In this document: one piece after another, positions 51,804 through 62,800 of the stretch | Numbering within the stretch: position 1 is the stretch's first letter | Layout: every line of letters begins with the position of its first letter | Assembly (NCBI GenBank): GCA_016748015.1 | Contig: JAAOMT010000695.1 | Coordinates: 1 to 64,000, forward strand | Direction of reading: 5' to 3' | DNA from: Geosiphon pyriformis | Taxonomy: Eukaryota; Glomeromycota; Glomeromycetes; Archaeosporales; Geosiphonaceae | DNA length: 64,000 nucleotides | The notes under the pieces: generated by a model | What the model saw: the letters and a program-made list of their open reading frames with translations, nothing else | What the model was told of the DNA's origin: nothing | Database searches by the model: none | Made by a program: the position numbers and the translations under genes

Positions 51804-52644
51804 ATGCGAGAAATTACAAAGGTATTTTAATATTAATTTCAGTAATAAAATGTAGAAATTTTTACGAAACAAATTCAATGAAAATTTTTGTGAATTTTAC
51901 CGCGTAAACGTGGTTATCATAAATAAATTACTCAAGTTTGAAACGATCGTTTCTGTAATACTTTAGAACGTTATTAGAGTTGCTGCTGCCAAGGAAACGG
52001 ATGGAATTCAAACTGATTATGGATCATTTTTGCCAATTCTAGCCGCTTCTTCTTTCTCTTCATCTGGTATAGGTAGTCAGGGCCTAATAAAATCAACCTT
52101 ATATGGTGGTAATAGTGGTGGCCATAAGTTTCAAACTTTATTTTCCTCATATCTCGGTATTCAAAATGTCATTTCACCAAACGGTACCACCCCTGCACGT
52201 CTTGCAAAAATTGAAACACGATTTTGCAACACAATCCATTCCATAAAGATGTATTGGTCAGATAATTCTTCAGTTAGTTATGGTGGGGAAGGAGGTTGGT
52301 TAAAAGGTTCTTTCGAATTTCGCGAAGGTGAACAAATAAGCGCGATCGTGATCCGGACGAATGGTATGCACTTGAAAGGGTTACAAATAACAACAACTGA
52401 ATGTCGACTCAGTCAACGATGGGGTTCCGTTGATTTTTCTGGCGATGAACAAGTGTTGAAGGCTCCAAGAGGATATGAGATTATTGGGTTACATGGAACT
52501 ATATATCAAGAACGGATCCAGAGCTTGGGAATCATTGGTAGTTGGGTTGATGCTATACCATTATTTCCGAGTGTTTGTACTGATGAAAGCGCTAATTCAG
52601 TTACCGAACGAGATGATGAATCAGAGGGCTCACATCAAATTTGA
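51804..52644 (+). CDS. Jacalin-like lectin domain protein
   Basis: The main exon (51967-52644) is entered through an acceptor TACTTTAG and reads RVAAAKETDGIQTDYGSFLP onward. A small first exon, ATG at 51804 to 51821 (MREITK), with donor GTATTT, completes a 231-residue model. The exon 1 choice is the least certain part. The core has the jacalin pattern: RFCNTIHSIKMYWSDNSS, YGGEGGWLKGSFEF, GEQISAIVIRT, LKGLQITTTE, RWGSVDFSGDEQ, then PRGYEIIGLHG and IQSLGIIGSW. The usual G-G near the start and the GlhG loop are present. It has no signal peptide, so it is probably cytosolic, like most jacalin-related lectins. Sugar specificity cannot be read. The tail is acidic (TERDDESEGSH). Confidence 0.75.
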
Positions 52645-53928
52645 TTCAAGTGTTTTATAAAATACTTGTTATATAAGCTAAACTAACAAAGAAAAATGTA
52701 TTTTTGATAATTATAATTTGGGTTTCTATGTAAATTGTGATAAATATTTGCTATGTAAAAATGGAATTCAAGTTTTTCTAGGCCTTAAATAAACGCGATA
52801 TTATATATTAACCAATCGAAGTCTAAGTATATTCCGGGATATAGTTTTTTTCACATAAAAAAAGATTATCAAAAATTGATTTGAACTTGGTTTTTTAAAA
52901 AATTCAAATATATCCATTTATTTAGGTCCAATTAATTTTATATTTATTTTGATGAAAAAAGTTCAGTAATAAATACCGCCAAGTAGATCAACTCATTTCA
53001 TAGGATAATTTTCAATTGTATGAAAGCTAACATTTTAAAATTCATGTTGAATCTCGGATTTTCGCCACAATTGGGAGTTTTTTTTTAGTAAAAAATTCGG
53101 AATAACAATCATTTCGATCGAACAACGCAACACATACTCCTAGGGACATCGTTTTGTGTTGCGAACGTGAGAAAATCTTTGTATATATGTGGGAACGGGC
53201 ACATATTTAGACATTATTAAACTGAATGAATTTTTATTTGTAAATAGAAAAAATGTAAAATCCAGTCACACAAAATACAGATTAATAATTTATTTAAACA
53301 AATCTATAGTTTTTCAAAAACTCTTATTAAAATCTAAAATCTAAAGAGAAATTTAAAGATAACGCTCGAATTATCATTTTTTGCTTTGGATTTTTCAAAT
53401 TTTTAGTTAAATTCTGCAAGTCTTACAATCAATAATTGAAGAAACATTATGTAATCTAATTGTATTTACATATTTAATAAATCACAATTTCGTCTACTTA
53501 AATTTAAAAGGGATGAGATAAGGATATTCAAAAAAAAAATGGGTGTTTTACTTAACAGATATGCGGAAATGAGAAGAATTTTTTTTATTGATCTCGAAAT
53601 TGTTTCAATATTACCCCCCTGATACTAAGGGAGGTTCCTGTGTCATACATTTATTTAAGAGGATAAAATTTGAATATCATTGACTTGGTCTGACGGGAAT
53701 AAAGCATTATCAAGAGCTTTAGATCTGCTAACTATAGAATAGTCTAAATTATTATTAAGAAACAATAGTTTCGATGCTATATATGAGTTTTAAAGTATTA
53801 AATTTTCAAAGATGAAAATTTGCTTCTCTAGAACTTTTTCATTAGGCTCTAGAAATTTCATTATCGCAAGTTATACCAGATAACCATTTTCCTTCAAACC
53901 TTATTCTCCTTAATTTTTTTAAAAAAAA
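52645..53928. other. AT-rich intergenic region with one short hairpin
   Basis: No gene seen. Near 53126-53163 the arms CGCAACACA and TGTGTTGCG could pair as a 9-bp stem with a 20-base loop, in a locally less AT-rich patch. Confidence 0.45.
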
Positions 53929-55447
53929 TTAATGGCCATTACCACCCTTAACTTGATTTACAAACGGTGGAAAATCTTGAAGTTGTTCGCAGTTTTGTGG
54001 ACTACCCATCGTCTCCCCAAGATAAGGACCCCGAAACGAAGCTATTCTTTCATCGATATCCGCTTGCATTGCCAAAAGACAATACTTTGAATTAAGAATT
54101 TTTTCAAGGTTAGAATAAATTCTTGATCACAAAATACATTGCAAACCCCAAAAAAATTGCCCAAGAGCTATATACCTGGGATTCATAATTGGGAACTTGA
54201 TAGGGTTCCTTGTTGGGGAAACATTCATACACAATAGGAGGGTTTTGTGGATCGTCTAAGCAATCACATCCTTCGGCAAATGGAATCCAAAATTCTTTAT
54301 GATGGTGTACGTATCTAGATAAGATACCTGTTGCTGGGGATCTAGGATAGGTTGGTGCAATATCGGCTCCAAATGTAATTCGATAAAGATTGGGAAGTTG
54401 TTTGCTTACATATTCACCAAAAAAGTCAATCCCAAGACGAAATTGGCCAAATGTGTAGACAGTAATTGGAAGTTCAGGAATTTTTCTACGGTAATGCAAG
54501 GCAAGGAATACTGCATGACCTGGAAATTATAATTTGAGATTCGTTTTGAATTTTTTATTGGTATTTTGTAAATTAGAATATCTAAAAGATAATTCGAAAA
54601 CAAACCAGCCCCGAATCCATGTCCGACAAATGTGATACGCTTTCTTTTTTTAGGTTGAGCTAATTGATCGTCCACCATTTGAATCAACCGGTTTTCAGCT
54701 TTTAGATATTCGTCATATAATTTTTGATGGACGTATAAACCTTTAACTATATACGGGCTGACTTCGGTATCAAAAACGGTCGAATCATTTATATTAAAAT
54801 CGGGGCCTTTAACTCGAATGAACACAATAATCTCATTATAGGGAGTCAAAATCGCCTTAGCTATATTTCAAGATTTTGTGGTATATTGAATTATTTGAAA
54901 CGCAAAATTAGAAAAATTTTCAAAATTTTCAAAGAGGTTTACCATAGTCTCCTATCGAAATCTGATCTTGCGATGAGCTCAAACAATAGGCTCGATTCGC
55001 AAAGTAGGCATATTTCTTGAAATCCCAGAGTACCCTTTGATTCTTGATCTGAATTCGATAGTCCTCTGGGTTCTCGCCTGCAGGTGTTTCAGGTAAAATA
55101 TTACGTTTGAATATTTTAGTTGAACGAATTTCGCCAAGAACTTTTGATAATTTAAAGGCAAATTGAGGTATCACCAATGTTTTATTAAAAATAGTGAAAT
55201 TATGATTTATTTTAAAATTTTTTGATAGATTGAAGTTTCCAAAATCATGAAAACCTGACTCTAAGAAACGATCATGATCCTTAATTTTCTTATGAGCAGC
55301 CCAAAGTTCATGGAAATTTGAAACGAACAAAGAAAAAAGAATTATAATAAAGAATAAAGGAATATAAATTTTTTGTATCAAATAATTATCTTTGACCATT
55401 TTTTGATTAAATTTTTTAAATTCCAACGAGTACAATTTCCCATTCAT
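53929..55447 (-). CDS. Class-3 lipase-like protein F, Ser and His both missing
   Basis: Four exons (55447-54943, 54860-54606, 54519-54176, 54084-53929) give 419 residues. The N-terminus has one hydrophobic segment at about 27-45 (IYIPLFFIIILFSLFVSNF). Landmarks: ANRAYCLSSS; IIVFIRVKGPDF; FVGHGFGAG with Gly250 for the nucleophile Ser; TFGQFRLG; RITFGADIAPTYP (Asp306 at the acid position); HHHKEFWI; GCDC; YECFP; YCLLAM; and IASFRGPYLGETMG, where Phe385 replaces the His. So two of the three catalytic residues are gone. The PxxR-G block also reads GQFRLG instead of GxPRxG. The C-terminus is longer than in A-E. It is paired with gene G about 0.6 kb upstream in the same orientation. Confidence 0.83.
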
Positions 55448-56036
55448 GTTTTAAACAAGAGTTTTTAGAAAATTAGCAAGCTTTTTTATTATTATTATTA
55501 TTATTTTTATAATCACTTTTTTATTTCGTGGGAAATCGATAAATTAGATTATTAGTGATGGGGTAAACTTAATTAAACTCAAATATTTATCATTCCCTTT
55601 TAATATTTCAAACCCGAGATATATTAGATATTAGATATTAGATATTAGATATTAGATATTAAATTTTAGATATTAGATTTTTAGATATTAGATATACTTT
55701 GTTTCCATTAAAAGATGGTATCGCCATCTTTTAATCTTTATAAATATTTTAAATATGAAAAATAAATAGTTATGATGCTCCTTATATTGAATTTTTTTTT
55801 AATTTACGATAAATCTTTAATAAAATTCATGAATACTTAACAACATTCCTATATTTTTCTTTTCATGGCCAAAATTTTGATTTTCAAAAATTAATGGTCA
55901 TAAAAAAAATATCAGTATAATAAATTAAATACTACTACATTTAATTATAAGAGTTCATTCAAAAAAAAAAAAAAAAATTTTTGGAGTGATATGATCAAAA
56001 AATTCACCGTTGTGGATGCTCAAGCAAAAATAGCAT
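55448..56036. other. Spacer between tandem genes G and F
   Basis: AT-rich; it holds the promoter of gene F and an octanucleotide tandem repeat at 55616-55695. Confidence 0.5.
55616..55695. repeat. Octanucleotide tandem repeat (ATTAGATA)n
   Basis: About nine units of ATTAGATA, the first five perfect and the rest with small changes. It lies roughly 170-250 bases upstream of the gene F start codon. Confidence 0.88.
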
Positions 56037-57550
56037 TCACAATGGTGGAAAATCTTGAAGTACTTCACAATTTTTCGGCATCCCCATCGTCTCCCCAAAA
56101 TAAGGCCCCTGAAATGAATCCAATCGCTTTTTTAAATCTGCTTTCTTTCCATTAAGGCAATACTAAAATTTTTAAAAAAAATTTGAACAATTTGATCTCA
56201 AACATATCTTTCTTTCGGAAATAGAAAACACAAAATTGAAAATTATATCCCTACTTGTGATTCATAAGATTTATGCGCAAAAGGATATTGCTCAGGCAAA
56301 CATTCAAACACGGTAGGAACGTCTTGCTCATCGTTAAGACAATCACATCCTTCCGTAAATGGAATCCAAAATTCTCTATGATGTTGTACGTATTTAGGTG
56401 TAACAGTATTTTCATTGTTCAGGGGATAGGTCGGTGCGATATCGGATCCAAAAGTGATTCGATAAAGATTGGGAAGTTGTGTGCTTACGTATTCACCAAA
56501 AAAGTCAATTCCAAGACGAAGCTCACTGAATGTATAGACAGAAATTGGAAGTTCAGGAATTTTTCTACGGTAATACAAGGCAAGGAATACTGCGTGACCT
56601 TTTAAATCAATTTGTAAACTTTTATTTTATTTTATTTTATTTAAAAAATGTGGGATTCAAAAAATTTAGAAATAAATAATAAGTGATAATTCAATAACCC
56701 ACCAGCTCCAAATCCGTGTCCAGTGAATGAAATTTTTGTTCTATTTTTGGCTTGATTCAATTGAGCGTCAACAAGCTCAATCAATCGTTCTTCGGCATTG
56801 AAATATTTGTGATAAAATTTTCGATGTACATATAAACCTTTAACTGGATAAGCACTATAATCCGGGCCAAAACCAGTGCCAAAAATATCCGGATCATATA
56901 TATTAAAAGTTGGACCTTTGACTCGAATGAATACAATGACTTCATTATAGGGAGTCAAAATTGCTTGAGCTAAGTTTTAAATTTTTTGGAATGTATAAGC
57001 AATAAAATTTTATTGGAATTTTCTTAAACTGGCAGAATTTTGAATTTCTGAAATGGGAATTACCATAGGCCTCCTTTGAAAGTGCATTCTCGGGTGAATT
57101 TAAACAATAAGCTCGGTTCGCAAAGTAGGCATATTTCTTGAAATTATAAAGTACCCTCGGATTTTCAATTTTAATTCGAAAATTTTCAGGTTTTTCGCCT
57201 TGAGGTAGTTGAGGTAAAGATCCACGCTTAAAAATTGTAACTGGCAAAAATTTATTAATATTTTTGGAGGTCCTATATTCGTAATAATTTTTTGTTAATG
57301 TATAATTAAGTTTGGCAAGATTGCTTGGTCGTTGTAGAAATATTGATCTATTTTGATTCCTAATATTATTATTAAAATCGGTCTCCTGGAATGTTTCATG
57401 ATTTCCAAATTTTTTTTCGACCTTTAAAAATGCGTTAAAAGATGAAACTAAAAAAAAAATTAAAAGAGCGGTAAGAAAGAAGGAGAGAAAGTTTTTTCGA
57501 ATCACCAAATTTGTTTCAAAAATTTTGTTATTAAATATTCGAAATGACAT
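56037..57550 (-). CDS. Class-3 lipase-like protein G, Ser and His both missing
   Basis: Four exons (57550-57064, 56969-56703, 56598-56255, 56162-56037) give 407 residues. The anchor segment is at about 20-37 (FLSFFLTALLIFFLVSSF). Landmarks: ANRAYCLNSP; VIVFIRVKGPTF; FTGHGFGAG with Gly248 for Ser; TFSELRLG; RITFGSDIAPTYP (Asp304); HHREFWI; GCDC; FECLP; YCLNGK; and LDSFQGPYFGETMG with Phe383 for His. Exon 3 is almost identical to that of gene F at the protein level (RRKIPELPI, IDFFGEYVS, QLPNLYRITFG), while exon 1 and the C-terminus differ more. This suggests a recent tandem duplication, or gene conversion limited to the core. Exon 4 ends earlier than in F. Confidence 0.83.
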
Positions 57551-58431
57551 ATTTCATTGCAATAAAATTCTAAAAAGGGAGACTTTAGAAGGATAAGATA
57601 ACCTTTTTATAATGATTCTTTCAAAAAAATTTCATCATATGTGATTAATAACAGTAAAATAAAAACTTTTATTAGTCGCGAAACCCTATAAATCAGCAAT
57701 TTTTATTGATAGAAACGATAAAAGATCCCGGTTAATCATTCCCAAATAATCACAGCTAATGATCAAAGTTGGGGATATGTTAGTTATCGGATTTACACAT
57801 GTTTGCATAAATATATTACGAATATTAAAATTTAAAAAAAAATTAAAAATTGATAATACAAACAAAAAAAATTTTTGCTTAAAGTTTTCTGTATATTTTT
57901 AATATTATATATTCTTTAAGGCAAATTGGTAAAGATTTTCTTCAAAATATTTAGATCTAATACTTTATTTTCATAGGAATAGCCAAATTCTATTTTGCAA
58001 ATACTGCATCTTTTCATTAAGGCGTTCTTTCATTAAGGGGTTCATTTTTATATATCAATAATCGAAAGTTAGGATTAAATATACCTCTTGAATAATTTTT
58101 TTTTTGACTAATTTCGTGAAACTTCTATAAATAATAGATCATTCAAATCATTTCCAATTATCGATAATTAATTTTTTTAATTGAGAACTATAGTTTAAGA
58201 ATGTTTTGAGATCTTGATCATGTTTGTAAACAGTATAGTATGATTTTTATAATTAAAAAAAAATTGAAATTCATTCCTATTATTTGTAAATATTTATATT
58301 CATTTGAATTTTAGCTTTTAATAAATATCTACCTGGATATCAACTAATTTCAACATTTAGTCAAGCAAATATAAATATATAATTTTAATCAATAGAATAT
58401 ATTAATTATATTGAATATAATTTTTCTAACA
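57551..58431. other. AT-rich intergenic region
   Basis: No gene seen. It should contain the promoter of gene G. Confidence 0.5.
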
Positions 58432-59500
58432 CTTGTTAAATATTGTAATCCCCTTGAAGACTATTTTAATGAACATTATTCAAAAGTACTAAAAGAAAAT
58501 TTCGCTACTTTGCAGAGAACCTCATTTATGCATGATTCTTTCAAAAAGTTACAAAACTTTTGCACAGAAATAGCTGTTAAAAATTCAGCTATAGTCTTCA
58601 ACTCGCAAGATTTTACCTCTCTTATTGAAAATGCTCTTGCCTCAATTTTAACTTAAGATGACTTAAATATAGAAGAATCTAAGATATGGGAAAAGATTGT
58701 GGAATGGGAGTTGCTAAATTAGATCCGAATATTCAGATGAAATAAGTTCGTGACTGTACAGATGAAAACTTTAACGCCTTTAAAGAATCCATTGAAAGAC
58801 TTCTACCTTTAATCCGCTTCTTTAACATATCTTCAGTTAACTTCTATCACAAAGTAAAACCATTTGTGAGAATCTTGGCTGGAACTTTATATGAAGATCT
58901 TTTACACATTATCTCGTATCAGGTAGTCATCAAAAGTCTGTAGACGCTCAGCCATTACGTTTTTCCCAATTAAATATTGATTCAAAGCTTCTTCGATCAC
59001 ATAATATAAAACAGCTTGATCATTGGATTCAAGGTAAAAACAAAAATACTCCTTTTGAAGATCAACTTGGAAATGATTTTAGATTGTTACTTCGAGGCAG
59101 TCAAGACGGATTACTCCAGCCAATTTTCATCGACTATGTGATAATAAAGGAGGAACAGTTAGCGTAATCAAAGTGAAAGGAACTGATCAATTAATAGGTG
59201 GCTATAAACCACTGTCTTGGTACATGAAAAATTAGATGGAAAAGGAAATTTTATTTTTTCTCTTGGAAATGCTACATTTTGCAAATTTGTTAGTAGATTT
59301 GGACTTATAGTGGGCTAAATTATGGACCTTGTTTTGGAGGTAGCAATATTATCTTGATTTGTAATAAATTTAAAAATATTCCAGGGTGCTTTTGTATGAA
59401 GACAATAGATTATGAGCATGATATAATGCCAGGATTGCACAATCAAAAGAGGAATTTATTTTTCGAGGAGTATTAAGTTTTTCAAATCATAAAAAGATAA
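58432..59500 (+). pseudogene. Degenerate, 5'-truncated second copy of the BTB-BACK-TLDc gene
   Basis: It starts abruptly inside the BACK region (CNPLEDYFNEHYSKVLKENF) with no BTB part. It continues TSFMHDSFKKLQNFCTEIA, NSAIVFNSQDFTSLIENA, a stop where copy 1 has R (ILT stop DDLNIEE), then many stops and shifts through the middle. TLDc fragments can be followed (FRLLLRGSQDG, FIFSLGNATF) to EEY stop VFQIIKR and the final TAA at 59498-59500. It preserves the A-run length that copy 1 has lost near 2912, so each copy has independent damage. No functional product is expected. Confidence 0.8.
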
Positions 59501-59815
59501 ATTTACTTTTATTTAATTTAATTTATACATTATCTGAAGGTTTTACAACTTATCTTGGGAATTTTTACTAGCAGAATATTCTATAGCATTTTATTTTAAA
59601 CCTCACAATAAAGTTAAGATAATAACACTCTATATATTTTAAATCAGAAACACTTTAGAAAATTTAAGTTGCATTAATAAAAATTATTTTATAAGTTTAG
59701 GTTTTTATCACTGGCGAAAACCATAAAATGTTCTTTAACTGAATAATATTAGAAATGTAACTTCCAAATGCATATTTGTGTGTTCCCCGCTAATTAAATT
59801 ATAAATTTTAGATTT
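58432..59815 (+). repeat. Copy 2 of the duplicated BTB-BACK-TLDc block
   Basis: Inverted relative to 1660-3040. It includes at least 300 bases of non-coding 3' flank that can be aligned by eye. The two copies lie about 56 kb apart. Confidence 0.72.
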
Positions 59816-62800
59816 TCACTATGTGCTTATATATAAAAATACTTTTAACTTCTTACTTATATTAATAAAGTTGTAATTAATTTATTTTCAATAAAGAAAC
59901 TTTGAGAACTCAATTTCCAAATAAGATATAATCGCAGCTTCGAGATAGTAATTCTTGATTAAACCAAAATTTTTATTTATAAATTTTTTTAGTATTAAAT
60001 TATTTTCTTATATATTTAAACATTACAAACTTTCTTTTTTAATTGACTGTAGTAGAAATTCCCATTATTCAAAAGAAATACAATTGAAAATGCCTTTCAA
60101 ACTATTAGTAACGTTAATTTTCTTTGCTCTGTTCTCTCATAATCTCATTTTTGCATTTAAAAAAAACAAATTTCTTGAATCAAAATTTAATTAATAAAAT
60201 TAGTGAATGTGATGTTAACTATTAAATCGACTAGAGTTAATGTGACAAAAACAATTGCAAAACTATTCCCTTATATAATATGAAGTTTGATAGAAATTAA
60301 ATATTGAAGATTAATACATGCTCACTCATGTTTAATCTAGAACTGAAGACTTCATATGAATGCTAATGGGAGAAAACCATTCATTTTGGATCACTTGTTC
60401 AAGAAATTTGAAGCCATAATATGTTCTTGGGCTAATAATCCTAATTTCGAGTTATTATAATTAATAATTTTGATATGCTCCCTCTTAATTAAAAAGTTTA
60501 AAACTAATTAATTTTTAAATGTCTCTAATATTGTTTTTATTTTCAGTAGAATTGAAAACTTCTTTGATTTAGACAAAAAAAACTAAATAGTTTGGCTTAA
60601 AATCAACAATAACTATTATGTATTTTATTTAGATAGTATCATTCAAACTTTTTTACCTACATGTCTGTTTTCTCAATATTATGATTCTAAAAAATTCAAA
60701 TAAAATGGATAAATAAATTTTAAATTGCCAAATATTTGCCTAATAAGCTAGATCTACTGTACACTCATCATAAAATTATTACAAAAGATAATAAAATTAT
60801 TTTTATATAATTAATTAAATATGCTTTCAATAAAATTTCTTTTTTTTGTAAATTTTCAATTTCGCTGTTTTACTTATTTTTACATGACAATATTGTAACT
60901 TTACAAATATAGTTTGTCATAAAATTGATCCAGTGTTATTGTTATTAAATAATAAGCTATAAGATACCATGTTATGTTTTTTTACAGACTAAGTATAATT
61001 TGTAGCACAATTTATTTGAACAGCACAATATTTAATACCAAAAAAACATGTATTTTTATTATGATAAAATAAAAATGAGAAAAAAAATCACCTGTTTTGG
61101 ATCACAAAATATAATATATAATTAATATATTATTATGTTTACACTATAAAAATAATTAACAGTAATATATTGCAAATGAAAATTTAAATTTATGTTCAAA
61201 TTTTATATGAGTGCACTATTATAAGTTAGTCTGTAATCTTAATTAGTGATAATATTTAGTTCAAAAAAATTTTATAACTACTTTTAAACACATTTGTTTT
61301 AAATTACTATTTTCTTGTAATGCATATTTACTTTAATAAAATCTTATTAGATTTGTTTCTAAATTTTTTTGGCTGCATAAAAAATAGTTTATTCTTTAAT
61401 AACAAGTTTAAAATCTTGGATTATATTAAAAAAGAAATAAAATTAACAGTTAATAATATGTATATTAATAATAAAACATGTAAAAAAAAGCAGATAAGTT
61501 GCTTCAAAACTTATAAAACACTGGTTTACTTTATTTTATATTAAAAAATTAATATTTAATTAAAATAAAGTTATATACATCATAAATTAATATAATTTTA
61601 AAGAAATAAAAATAAAAAACTTTTTGTTAGCTTAGATGTTAAATTTTTTATTTGCTATAGTCTTAAGTAAAACTTATTAAAAAAGTCAATATTTAATTAA
61701 AATAAAATTGTACACAATATAAGTTAATACAATTAAAAAAAATATATATAAAAATATTAATTTATTATTTTTGTTTGGCCTATTGCAACACAATTAAAAA
61801 ACTATTTATTAGTTTTGTATTAAATTATTTGTTCACTGTGATTTTATGTGCTCTTTATATATAATATTGAGTATTAATAAAGTGTCTTTTTAGACTTCTT
61901 ATAACACATTTAAAAAAACTATTTATCAGTCTGGTATTTAATTTATTTATTATAGTCTTATTGAAAAAGTTAATAAGATTACTTAATTCTCTAATTTTGT
62001 TGATTTTATTGACTTGTAATTTGTTTTATCAGTCATGAAGTTAAAACTATAAAGGTAGGTTTTTTTAATTTGTTCTAATTTAAAGAAGACACAACTTTTA
62101 AAAATTAGTTTATGTTTGTAAATATATTTATAGCAATTTATTAGAAGATGTCTTGCATTACAAGATAAAAAAAATAAGATCCAGAATTATGTAAGTATAT
62201 GATTGAAAAACATTTGTTTTATTATATTCTGTCCATAAACAATTGAAAGAAATATGAAAGTGAAATTGAGATAAGTACATAGTTGCTTTTTTTCCTGGCA
62301 ATCTGGGTTAATTTGAATGTCAAAAAAGCTAAGTTGTTGCTTGGCCTTAATTTTACTGTGGCGTGGCATGTTATGTCATGTCAAGAGCATAAAGTCATAT
62401 TTTGTGCCAATCTGATAACTGATGACATTCGGCATTTTTGCTGGCTTTAAGTGGGAAGCATTCTATGATTTAGACCTTAGGTACTTTTATATTAATGCAG
62501 AATGAGATGAAATATAAAAGGACAAAAAGAATCATGAGAATAAGAAAGAAGAGCTATTATTGATGAACCTTTTGATATGTTTTGGTTTCTTAATTTTAGC
62601 CTTCAGAAAAAGCAAACAAATGATCATTATTCACAAATTAAAGATTCCTTGCAAATTTAGTTTATTCATTGTGGGAATATTTATTTAAATACTATATAAG
62701 TGATGAATTCTATATTCAGAATATATATTGCCCCCCCTAAAAGCACTATTCATCGCTACTATAACCCTGATTTGTTGTAATAACCGAAAGTGATCATTAT

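Noticed and set aside
62187-62369. Minus-strand frame MPRHSKIKAKQQLSF as a transposon protein start
   Set aside because: Only a basic N-terminus is visible; no zinc finger or transposase motif follows.
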